From assembly GCA_046732895.1 (NCBI GenBank), contig JBKPNZ010000017.1, positions 1-9,769 of the forward strand: DNA of 9,769 nucleotides, given 5' to 3'. The position numbers and the translations under genes were made by a program. Shown piece by piece: positions 1 through 5,772 of this stretch (within the stretch, counting starts at the first letter, position 1; the number at the start of each line of letters is the position of its first letter). The notes beneath the pieces were generated by a model that made no database searches, was not told where the DNA came from, and saw only the letters and a program-made list of their open reading frames with translations. Origin of the DNA: JBKPNZ01 sp046732895 (GTDB lineage Bacteria > Actinomycetota > Thermoleophilia > Solirubrobacterales > 70-9).

Positions 1-28
1 GGTTCGAGGCTCGGCCCCGGCGACGAGG

Positions 29-919
29 GTGGCGTGGCGGCACGTGGCGGCGTTCGTCCTGCTCGCGTACGGCATCGCCTGGAGCATCTGGCTGCCGGTC
101 ATGGGCGACGCCTGGCACGCGATCGCCACCGGCAGCACCCCGCCCTCCTACCTGGCCCCGAGCTTCGCGGTCGTCGGCATGTTCGCGCCGGCGATCGCGG
201 CCCTGATCATGCGGCTGTGGGTCAGCAAGGAGGGATTGCGCGGTTCGCTCGGACCGATCCGTGGCAGGCTGCGCTGGTTCGCCGTCGCCTTGTTCGGGCC
301 GGCCGTGTTCGTCACCGCCGCGGTGGCGATCGCCAGCGCAACCGGGATCGGTGGGTTCACGCTCGGTGTGAACACCCCGTTTATCGCCGTGTGGTTGACG
401 CTGCTGCTGATCAACGCGCCAATCAGCGCGGTTCTGACGCTCGGCGAGGAGTACGGCTGGCGCGGTTATCTGCTCCCGAAGCTCCTGCCGCTAGGAGAGT
501 TCAAGGCCTCGGCGATCATCGCTCTGGTCTGGGCACCCTGGCACCTGCCGCTGCTCATGGTCGGGCTCAACTACCTGAGTAAGAACCCGCTCGCGGTGAT
601 GGCGTTCATGTTGCTGCTGACGCTCGGGCTTTCGATCCTGCTCACGAGGCTCTTCGTGGTGGCCGGCAGCAGCGTCCTAGTCGTCGCGCTCGCACATGCG
701 AGCTTCAATGCCTTCGGGGATCGGTTGTCCGACACCGCCCACCTTTCCGGCGATCCGTTTCTCGTTTCGGTTGGAGGCGTGCTCGGCTTCGCTCTGATGG
801 CGATCGTCATCGGCGTCGTCTGGGGATACCGACGGCGACGCTCGCATCGAAAGGTTCGACAAGGTCGTGGCCCGACTGGGCATCAAAGCCAGGTTCGCTC
901 GGCTGCACTCGGCACGTAG
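29..919 (+). CDS. CPBP family intramembrane metalloprotease (CAAX prenyl protease 2/Abi-like)
   Basis: Predicted integral membrane glutamate-type protease of the CPBP/Rce1 superfamily. The family motifs appear in order: EEYGWR (Glu140, Glu141, Arg145), APWHLP (His172) and LAHASFN (His223, Asn227); these residues form the active site in the family. About seven or eight hydrophobic stretches occur (around residues 7-23, 45-62, 82-104, 118-138, 160-180, 188-212, 213-228 and 244-266). The 296 aa length fits the family. The GTG at 29 is the first start in the window, but the frame is open to the edge, so the true start may lie outside. The substrate is unknown; bacterial members act in peptide maturation, immunity or membrane protein turnover. 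The last ~30 codons (after about 825) lose the GC3 bias of the rest of the gene, while another frame gains it, so the tail may be shifted. A strong hairpin follows 22 bases after the stop. Confidence 0.85.
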   Translation: MAWRHVAAFVLLAYGIAWSIWLPVMGDAWHAIATGSTPPSYLAPSFAVVGMFAPAIAALIMRLWVSKEGLRGSLGPIRGRLRWFAVALFGPAVFVTAAVAIASATGIGGFTLGVNTPFIAVWLTLLLINAPISAVLTLGEEYGWRGYLLPKLLPLGEFKASAIIALVWAPWHLPLLMVGLNYLSKNPLAVMAFMLLLTLGLSILLTRLFVVAGSSVLVVALAHASFNAFGDRLSDTAHLSGDPFLVSVGGVLGFALMAIVIGVVWGYRRRRSHRKVRQGRGPTGHQSQVRSAALGT

Positions 920-941
920 GCCCACCTGACGAACGGCGGTC

Positions 942-981
942 CCCTGGAGCCTCGATCACGACGGTGATCGAGGCTCCAGGG
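942..981 (+). terminator. Perfect 18-bp hairpin after the CPBP gene
   Basis: The arms 942-959 (starting CCCTGGAGCC) and 964-981 are exact reverse complements, separated by a GACG tetraloop. The hairpin lies 22 bases after the protease stop codon. No T-tract follows on the + strand (TTCGGGCAA), so it would be a U-poor terminator of the kind common in high-GC actinobacteria, or an mRNA-stabilising hairpin. Confidence 0.7.
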
Positions 982-1334
982 TTCGGGCAATGAGGCGAGT
1001 GACCGCCGGATCGAGAGGCCTGCGGCTTGCTGCGTCTCAGCCCTGCGGCGTCGCCGCACCTCATTCGTTCGTCAGCAGATCGCTGACTCTCTTCGGTGGT
1101 GCGGCGGTGGTTTCAATCCGCCATGCAAAGCAGCACTTCTGCTTCCGCGTGAAAGCGGAAGTAGCGCTTTGACGAAAGCGGCTATTCGCTTTGCATGGAA
1201 AGCGATACATCCCGCGAGATGTCGCAGCAGGACGCAAACGCGCGTCTCTCAGGTCGGGTTGGACGATCGCGCAGACCGATTGCTCGCACCTTGACCCCAC
1301 CTTGTCACTCTGCGTCAAGATTTCGTTAGGACTT
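982..1334. other. Intergenic region with a palindrome cluster
   Basis: About 350 bases between convergent genes. I see no coding signal: open frames here lack family resemblance and consistent codon bias. The notable content is the nested palindromic cluster at 1121-1204, described separately. Confidence 0.6.
1121..1204. repeat. Nested palindromic repeat cluster
   Basis: An outer 11-bp perfect inverted repeat, CCATGCAAAGC (1121-1131) and GCTTTGCATGG (1188-1198), encloses two smaller hairpins: CTTCCGC/GCGGAAG (1142-1148, 1155-1161) and CGCTTT-gacg-AAAGCG (1165-1180). The right end is the unit CGCTTTGCATGGAAAGCG (1187-1204), which recurs in reverse orientation at 6337-6354 and 8935-8952. It sits between convergent genes and could fold into a branched RNA or terminate transcription from both sides. 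It resembles REP/PU-type elements. Confidence 0.65.
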
Positions 1335-1589
1335 TCACGTCGCTGCAAGAAAATCGGTAGCGGGCAGGACGGTGAGGGCGTTGCCGTGGTCGTCAGTTAT
1401 GGCCACGGCACGCTCGACCTCGGCCCCGGGGTGCCCGTCGAGATGGTCGAGCAGCGCGGAGCGCACTGCCTCGAGCGACGAGTAGTGCGCGAGGACGTCG
1501 CCGCTTTCCATCTCAAGCACCTCGTATCTCAAGCCCGTTGCCGCCGGCTGCGCCGTATTCCGTCTGTGGAGCCAGCCCATGCCGTCCAC
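1335..1589 (-). CDS. Small conserved protein, unknown function (downstream of STAS gene)
   Basis: 84 aa from the GTG at 1589, or 81 aa from the ATG at 1580. The stop of the STAS gene (TGA, 1592-1590) directly abuts the GTG, so the two are probably translationally coupled. The body reads RYEVLEMESGDVLAHY followed by a helix with 'SLEAVRSALLDHL' and a final strand pair around 'ERAVAITDDHGNALTVLP'. I recognise this as a compact alpha/beta type widespread in Thermoleophilia-like actinobacteria ('YELLD..SGN.VG.Y..E..AL..V') with no assigned function. There is no signal peptide or membrane segment. Co-transcription with a STAS regulator suggests a signalling or stress link, but this is inference. 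Confidence 0.65.
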   Translation of the reverse strand: MDGMGWLHRRNTAQPAATGLRYEVLEMESGDVLAHYSSLEAVRSALLDHLDGHPGAEVERAVAITDDHGNALTVLPATDFLAAT

Positions 1590-1964
1590 TCAGTCGGCGA
1601 ACGGCAGATGCTCGCTCAAGCCGGTCAGCTGAAAGACCCGATCGACATCCTCGGGAGGTCGCAATAGGACGAGGCGCTTCGATGCGTCCCGAGAGCGGCT
1701 CGCAGCGCGCGCAAGTACAACCACGCCCGTTGAGTCGATGAATTCAAGGGCGCTGAGATCGACGACGATGGCCTCGGCCGGGCCGGCCTCGATGCTTCGC
1801 AGCATCGAATCCAGGACTTCCGCATTGGACAGGTCCAACTCCCCGAAGAGCGAGAGGAAGGTCGAATCCCCCTCGTCTTCGAGCTGCATGGTGACCCGGC
1901 CCTGTTCAATGACCCAAGGGGCCCCCGAGTCGCCGCGTGGCCGGGATCTCGGTGCCCTGGCCAT
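1590..1964 (-). CDS. STAS domain protein (anti-sigma factor antagonist type)
   Basis: 124 aa from the ATG at 1964. The STAS fold is visible from about residue 22 to the end: a strand around 'STFLSLFGELDLSNAEVLDSM', then 'AIVVDLSALEFIDSTGVVVL' and a C-terminal helix 'DVDRVFQLTGLSEHLPF'. The motif D77-S78-T79-G80 holds the serine that anti-sigma kinases phosphorylate in SpoIIAA/RsbV relatives, so a partner-switching role controlling an alternative sigma factor is likely; partner kinase and sigma genes are not in the window. A GTG immediately upstream (1967) is also possible. A perfect AAGGAGG lies at 2002-1996 but is about 31 bases from the ATG; the only in-frame codon at normal spacing is an ATT (1991). 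It is first in an operon with the 84-aa gene. Confidence 0.85.
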   Translation of the reverse strand: MARAPRSRPRGDSGAPWVIEQGRVTMQLEDEGDSTFLSLFGELDLSNAEVLDSMLRSIEAGPAEAIVVDLSALEFIDSTGVVVLARAASRSRDASKRLVLLRPPEDVDRVFQLTGLSEHLPFAD

Positions 1965-2111
1965 CACCTTGAGCGCTCGACGTACAGCAATGCAACCTCC
2001 TTGTTGCCACGTGACGCCCGGTCCTCTCGCGCCTTGTCTTACCCCGGTGGCGATCGTCTAATCAACGGCAGCGACGTGTGGACGGGACGGTCGGCGGGGC
2101 AACCATTTATG

Positions 2112-2126
2112 CGAACATGTGTTCGA
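2112..2126. promoter_or_regulatory. LexA/SOS-box-like palindrome over the DUF2071 gene start
   Basis: CGAAC-ATGT-GTTCG-A at 2112-2126 matches the Gram-positive/actinobacterial LexA operator pattern CGAAC-N4-GTTCG. The GTG start (2119) lies inside it. An AT-rich CATTTAT at 2104-2110 could be a -10 element placing the transcript start at or near the GTG. The right half also encodes the start of the protein (M-F-D), so part of the symmetry may be coincidental. No lexA or repair gene is in view. Confidence 0.35.
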
Positions 2127-3318
2127 TCGGCTAGATGGTCCGGTGCGCTGCGATTTCTGCCGAAATCCCCTCGCCCGCTGGCGCTATCCGGGCGGCGAGC
2201 ACGGCTGGCAAGCCTGCGAGCGATGCCACCAGGCGATCGAGGCCGAGGACCGCGAGACGCTGCTCGATCGTGTGATGGCGCAGCCCGTGCCGAGGACCGT
2301 TCCCGATCGCTATGCCGCTCGATTCCAGGATCAGGCGAAGCACGAGCGCTTCTGGTCGAGTCGCCGCAGTCGAGCGGAGCCGCTCAAGCTGTCTGCAGGT
2401 CGGCAGATCAGATACATGGGAGAACCCGGCTACCACGCTGAACTGCCTCACGTGGTGTTTCCCGTGTCTGGCCGGGGGAACCCCCAGGAGGTGACCGCGC
2501 GCGGCATCGCCGATGCCAGTGTCGACGCGCTCAAGTTCCCAATGCGAGCCGCGCTCGCGACGGTCCGCCAGCGCGGCGTCATGGCTCATACCGCCCATCG
2601 GCCATGGCCCCTGCCGCAGCGGCCCTGGTTCATGGGACAGACCTGGCGGGATCTGCTCTTCGCCCACTGGCGGGTAGATCCCGAAGCGCTGCGCCGGGTA
2701 TTGCCGCCGCAACTTCCACCCGACCTGCGTGATGGGGCGGCTTGGATCGGCATCACCCCCTTCCGGGTCGAGGGCCTGCGATTGCGGATGTCCCCGCCCT
2801 CTCCCTTCCTCTCGCAATTCGTCGAGGTGAACGTGCGCACCTACGTGACGGTGCAGGATCGGCCGGGCATCCATTTCCTGAGCCTCGACGCCTCGAGTGG
2901 CCCGGCCGTAGCCGCCGCGCGGCGCGCCTACAGGCTGCCTTACTTCAGCGCAAGCGCGGATCTGGCGGGCGATAGGCGCGGCTTCCGATTCGCCAGCGAG
3001 CGAATGGCGAACGCTGGCCCAGCTGCGGAGCTCGTCTGCTCGTACGCGCCGAACGATGCGCCCTCGAGCCCGGAGCCGGGCTCACTCGAGTACTTCCTGA
3101 CGGAGCGCTATTGCCTCTACACGCTCGACGAGCAACAGAAGGTCATGCGAGGGGAGATCCACCACCCGCCGTGGCCGTTGCAGAGGGCCGAAGGAGAGAT
3201 CCACCGCAACACGATGACCCAGGCCCACCAGATCGGCCTGGAAGGCCATCCGTTACTGCACTACGCGCAGCGTCAGGATGTTGTCCTCTGGAAGATCAGC
3301 CCCGTGGACCCGGTGTAG
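2119..3318 (+). CDS. N-terminal zinc-finger domain fused to DUF2071 protein
   Basis: 399 aa. Residues 1-85 form a putative zinc-binding module with C11-x2-C14 and C33-x2-C36, around 'PLARWRYPGGEHGWQA', then a helical 'IEAEDRETLLDRVM' tail. In relatives I recall, this module occurs as a short stand-alone protein. Residues ~155-399 match DUF2071 (YqjF-like): 'RPWFMGQTWRDLLFAHW', 'LPPQLPPDL', 'WIGITPFRVEGLR', 'FVEVNVRTYV', 'GIHFLSLDA' and a C-terminal 'YCLYT' segment. The function of DUF2071 is unknown; its fold relates to acetoacetate decarboxylase-like beta barrels. Residues ~90-150 form an unassigned linker. The GTG at 2119 keeps the zinc finger; an internal ATG at 2581 would yield a DUF2071-only protein. 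No good Shine-Dalgarno precedes the GTG. The stop is 3 bases from the convergent DUF892 stop. Confidence 0.8.
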   Translation: MFDRLDGPVRCDFCRNPLARWRYPGGEHGWQACERCHQAIEAEDRETLLDRVMAQPVPRTVPDRYAARFQDQAKHERFWSSRRSRAEPLKLSAGRQIRYMGEPGYHAELPHVVFPVSGRGNPQEVTARGIADASVDALKFPMRAALATVRQRGVMAHTAHRPWPLPQRPWFMGQTWRDLLFAHWRVDPEALRRVLPPQLPPDLRDGAAWIGITPFRVEGLRLRMSPPSPFLSQFVEVNVRTYVTVQDRPGIHFLSLDASSGPAVAAARRAYRLPYFSASADLAGDRRGFRFASERMANAGPAAELVCSYAPNDAPSSPEPGSLEYFLTERYCLYTLDEQQKVMRGEIHHPPWPLQRAEGEIHRNTMTQAHQIGLEGHPLLHYAQRQDVVLWKISPVDPV

Positions 3319-3321
3319 CGG

Positions 3322-3822
3322 CTAGGCGGCCTGGGTGGACGCGCTGCCGGCCAGCTGAGCCTGGAGCTCGGAGACCTCCTCCAACGTGTGCTTCTCGTCA
3401 TCGATGTTTCGCTGAAGAATCTCCGCAACGTCCTGGCGTCCAAGCGCTCTGGCATTGATGATCAGATTCTCGTAGACGCCGATCTCGTGGTGCTCGGTTT
3501 CCACGGCGCCTTGGAGGATCACGGAATCCACGACGGAGTCGTCGGCCTTCTTCACGTTGGCCTTGCCCTCCTTCTGAATCCCCTCGATCGCCGGGCAGGG
3601 TGAGGTGTCCACTTCCCAATCGAGTGCCTGAAAGGCCTGCTCCAGGTTTCGCACGTGCCCCTGGGTCTCCTCATGGTGATGGCGGAAGAGCTGCTTCGCC
3701 TTCGCGTCCTGGGCCTCGTCGGCGTTCTCCTCGAGCATCTCCAGCACCGTCTGCTCCATCTTGAGTGCCGCGCCGAGCTTGAAGTTGTAGGCCTCACGGG
3801 GATCGTTTAGTCGTTCGAACAT
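3322..3822 (-). CDS. Ferritin-like DUF892 family protein (YciE/YciF type)
   Basis: 166 aa, the usual length of DUF892 proteins, which form a four-helix ferritin-like di-metal bundle linked to stress responses. Candidate ligands are visible in the expected spacing: Glu23 in 'ALKMEQTVLEML', Glu52 and His56 in 'HHEETQGHVRNLEQAF', Glu110/Glu113 in 'VETEHHEIGVYENL', and Glu143 in 'DDEKHTLEEV'. The conserved 'PCPAIEGIQKEG' loop also follows the family pattern. The ATG at 3822 has an AAGGAG (3833-3828) at 5-base spacing, so the start is well supported. It is monocistronic, convergent with the DUF2071 gene. The product is cytoplasmic and may oxidise or store metal, or scavenge peroxide; the substrate is not established. 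Confidence 0.9.
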   Translation of the reverse strand: MFERLNDPREAYNFKLGAALKMEQTVLEMLEENADEAQDAKAKQLFRHHHEETQGHVRNLEQAFQALDWEVDTSPCPAIEGIQKEGKANVKKADDSVVDSVILQGAVETEHHEIGVYENLIINARALGRQDVAEILQRNIDDEKHTLEEVSELQAQLAGSASTQAA

Positions 3823-4192
3823 GAAAGCTCCTTGGTCGTCGTGGGAGCTCGCATCTACCCCGAGCCGATGCCCGCTAACGACGGCGTCCGCCTTCTCGTC
3901 AGGTCGCCCCGGGTAAACGGGGCCGGCGCACCCGTGTCCACCGCTCGTGTGCGTCCTGAATTGGCTGCCGACACCGCGTCCCGGACCGCGCTTCCACCCG
4001 AGCTTGCCGTCCTCGGAGCGGGTAATCCGGCCGTAGCTGCAAGCGCTGAGACATCGCTGGTTGGCATGCCGCCGACATGCACAAGGTCCGTGGTGCAGTC
4101 GGGAAGGCCCGGGGCCCCCTATTTCTCTTTTCCCCCGGGCCTTTCCCGTGGTGTACCCAGTATCCCTTGGGGCGCGAGATACTGCGCGGGCG
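3823..4192. other. Divergent intergenic region
   Basis: 370 bases between the DUF892 gene (leftward) and the first SnoaL-like gene (rightward). It must hold both promoters. It contains a short hairpin GCCCCG-ggtaaa-CGGGGC (3906-3923), the larger hairpin at 4101-4147 and a -10-like GATACT at 4178-4183. No convincing gene. Confidence 0.5.
4101..4147. terminator. GC-rich hairpin upstream of SnoaL-like gene 1
   Basis: GGGAAGGCCCGGGG (4101-4114) pairs with CCCCGGGCCTTTCCC (4133-4147) with one bulged base; the loop is 18 bases and rich in T and C. It lies about 30 bases upstream of the -10-like element of the SnoaL-like gene, in a divergent region, so it may be an insulating terminator or a structured leader rather than the terminator of a seen gene. 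Confidence 0.45.
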
Positions 4193-4209
4193 TTGTCGCA
4201 GGAGAACGT
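4173..4209 (+). promoter_or_regulatory. Conserved promoter/start block, SnoaL copy 1
   Basis: 37 bases that match 6467-6503 at all positions but one. The block contains GATACT (4178-4183), plausibly a -10 element, nine bases before the TTG start, then the codons for SQEN and the first two bases-plus of the next codon. No Shine-Dalgarno precedes the start, so transcription and translation may begin at the same base (leaderless). The single difference turns the start ATG of the other copy into TTG. Confidence 0.45.
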
Positions 4210-4598
4210 GGAGATCGTGCGCCGTGGCCTCGAAGCCTTCGCCCCAGGGAGGCGCTGACGCGATGGGCGACTTCTGGGCGGACGACATCGACTACCGAGC
4301 GGCCGAGGGTGCACTCGATGACCGTGGCCGAATGCACGGCAAGGATGCCGTCCGCGCCTATGTGCAGGACTGGCTCGACATGTTCGACGACTTCAAGGTG
4401 GAGCCGGTGGAGTTGATCGACGCGGGAGAGGACCAGGTCATCGCGGTCCTGCGGAACAGCGGACGCGCCAAGCTGAGTGGCGTGGAGACCGATCTGACCT
4501 TCGCCGCCCTCTACACGTTCCGAGACGGGAAGGTTGCGCGGGGCCGCGAGTACTGGACACGAGAGGAAGCTTTCGAAGCCGCAGGGCTGTCCGAATAG
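4193..4598 (+). pseudogene. SnoaL-like/NTF2-fold protein, copy 1, frameshifted
   Basis: Begins TTG-SQENVEIVRRGLEAF in one frame, which hits TGA at 4256-4258. The protein continues in the next frame as GGADAMGDFWADDIDYRAAEG to 'TREEAFEAAGLSE'. Removing one C from the CCCC run at 4242-4245 joins them as ...LEAFAQGGADAMGDFW..., giving 134 aa, one residue longer than the intact paralogue at 6487. The total of 406 bases (3n+1) agrees with one inserted base. SnoaL-like proteins are small cone-shaped alpha+beta barrels related to polyketide cyclases and NTF2; most members in this lineage have no known substrate. The 'FTFRDGKV..' equivalent ('YTFRDGKVARGREYWT') is typical of the group. It is either decaying or carries a homopolymer sequencing error. 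Confidence 0.75.
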
Positions 4599-4628
4599 CC
4601 GCTTTGGACGAAAAGCGACTAAAGCGGC
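4598..4628 (+). repeat. Palindromic unit after SnoaL copy 1
   Basis: CGCTTTGGACGAAAAGCG (4600-4617) folds as CGCTTT/AAAGCG with a 6-base loop. An alternative outer stem, GCCGCTTT (4598-4605) with AAAGCGGC (4621-4628), is mutually exclusive. It starts at the last base of the stop codon, so it may end transcription. It belongs to the same family as the units at 5681-5726 and 8442-8457. Confidence 0.6.
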
Positions 4629-4976
4629 GCTCAGTCAGCAGCCGAGTTTCCGTGCTTCGGCCAATGCCGGGCCGCCGGCGTCCGCTCCACGCGGGCTCCC
4701 ATCGCGTCTCCGCTGCGGTCCTCGGCCGCTGAGCTACGCTCCCCCCTACCGGTAGACCCCCTCGGGGCTATGACGGACACCCAGAGACCAGCTTCCAGAC
4801 GGAAGCGCGATATTCGCTCCGGATTCCGGCGCGAATAGGGGCGCCGCTACGGCGGCGGGATCGACGGCGACCCCGGGACGTTCTTAGCCAATGCGGGCGA
4901 CGACGTGCACGCGGTCGGCTCACTATCGCCCCTATTCCCCGGAGCGATCGGCTGCGTCGGGCAATCAGGTTCTTGC
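4629..4976. other. Intergenic region before the DUF47 gene
   Basis: About 350 bases. Visible structure: a GCTTCC-agac-GGAAGC hairpin near 4790-4806, and an 11-bp inverted repeat GAATAGGGGCG (4833-4843) / CGCCCCTATTC (4927-4937). The minus strand at 4737-4724 carries GTAGCTCAGCGGCC, identical to the D-arm of the tRNA at 7075-7088. The DUF47 reading frame is open back to 4839 but this extension does not resemble the family. Confidence 0.5.
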
Positions 4977-5612
4977 GTGGTTAACTTCGCGGCCTGGCGT
5001 TCTTCCTGTTCCCCAAAAGACCGTGTTTTCTTCGACCTGTTCACGGAGGCGGGTGGGAACTCGCTCCGAGCGGCGAAGCTGCTCCGGGAGATGCTCGAGG
5101 GCTGGCCCGATAGCGCCGATCTCGCACGGGAGATCCTGCTTGTCGAGCAGGAGGGTGACCGGATCACCCACGACCTCGCCCAGCGTGTCAACACGAACTT
5201 CGTGACACCGATCGACGCCGAGGACATCTACAACCTGGCGGGGAAGGTCGACGACATCGTCGATCACATCGAGGAGACTGCCGACTTCATGGGGCTCTAC
5301 GGGATCGAGGCGCCGATGGACCAGGCGCTGGCGATGGCCGACGTCCTCGTTAAGGCCTGCGAGCGGCTCGCCACGCTGCTCGAGAACCTGCGCGGGTACA
5401 AGGACCTCGACCAGTACTGGATCGAGATCCACCACCTCGAGAACGACGGCGATCGGCTCTTTCGCGAAGCCTTCGCGTCGTTGTTCGCTGGCGCGATCGA
5501 CCCGATGGTGGTAATCCGCTGGAGGGATATCTATCTCAGGCTCGAGCGAGCGATCGACGCAACCGAGGCCGCCGCAACCGCCGTCGAGACCATCGCGACG
5601 AAGTACGCCTGA
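4977..5612 (+). CDS. DUF47 family PhoU-like phosphate transport accessory protein
   Basis: 211 aa from the GTG at 4977; family members are about 205-215 aa. It is a predicted PhoU-like helical bundle in the cytoplasm. Visible features: 'PKDRVFFDLFTEAGGN' at residues 13-28, the family's N-terminal signature; 'EQEGDRITHDLAQRVN'; 'PIDAEDIYNLAGKVDDIVDHI'; and 'HHLENDGDRLFREAF'. The acidic E/D-x3-D patterns bind metal in PhoU relatives. DUF47 proteins are normally encoded beside a Pit-type phosphate transporter; here none follows, so this copy is an orphan. An upstream GTG at 4905 would add 24 non-family residues. The first ~13 residues (MVNFAAWRSSCSP) look wrong: the neighbouring frame at 4994-5017 reads LAFFLFPK, a better family N-terminus, suggesting a small indel pair near the AAAA at 5015-5018. 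Confidence 0.85.
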   Translation: MVNFAAWRSSCSPKDRVFFDLFTEAGGNSLRAAKLLREMLEGWPDSADLAREILLVEQEGDRITHDLAQRVNTNFVTPIDAEDIYNLAGKVDDIVDHIEETADFMGLYGIEAPMDQALAMADVLVKACERLATLLENLRGYKDLDQYWIEIHHLENDGDRLFREAFASLFAGAIDPMVVIRWRDIYLRLERAIDATEAAATAVETIATKYA

Positions 5613-5655
5613 GGAATCGGTCGCGCCCCCATTGACACCTGAGCCATCGCCCACC

Positions 5656-5680
5656 GCTCGAAGCCGCCGGGCTGAAGTAA
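5656..5680 (+). pseudogene. Remnant of a SnoaL-like C-terminus
   Basis: The bases here can be read L-E-A-A-G-L-K-stop, matching the C-terminal 'FEAAGLSE' of SnoaL copy 1, and are followed directly by the same palindrome that follows copy 1. No upstream part of the gene is recognisable. It looks like the tail of a deleted third paralogue, or a 3'-end segment copied together with the palindrome. Confidence 0.4.
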
Positions 5681-5726
5681 CCGCTTTGGACGAGAAGCGA
5701 AACGTTCCGCTTTTCGTCCTAAGCGG
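5681..5726 (+). terminator. Inverted pair of palindromic units (terminator-like)
   Basis: CCGCTTTGGACGAGAAGCG (5681-5699) pairs with CGCTTTTCGTCCTAAGCGG (5708-5726) across 19 positions, with one T-T mismatch and one G-T wobble; the loop is AACGTT-containing. Each arm is itself a unit of the CGCTTT palindrome family. It lies 68 bases after the DUF47 stop and is probably that gene's terminator; no T-tract follows. Confidence 0.6.
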
Positions 5727-5772
5727 GCGAACCTGAGCGGAGCCCGGAACTGCCCTTCAGGGGAAACGACGG

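Noticed and set aside
1121..1204. CRISPR repeats
   Set aside because: The palindromes are not regularly spaced direct repeats with unique spacers, and no cas-like gene is present.
2131..2874. 247-codon minus-strand frame opposite the DUF2071 gene
   Set aside because: Shadow of a gene with clear domain matches; the minus-strand translation has no recognisable domain.
3823..4314. N-terminal extension of the DUF892 frame up to 4314
   Set aside because: The ATG at 3822 has a well-placed AAGGAG and matches family length; the extension lacks resemblance to the family.
4965..5654. 229-codon minus-strand frame opposite the DUF47 gene
   Set aside because: Antisense of a conserved family; its Asp/Val/Leu/Arg-rich composition is that expected from reverse reading of GC-rich codons.
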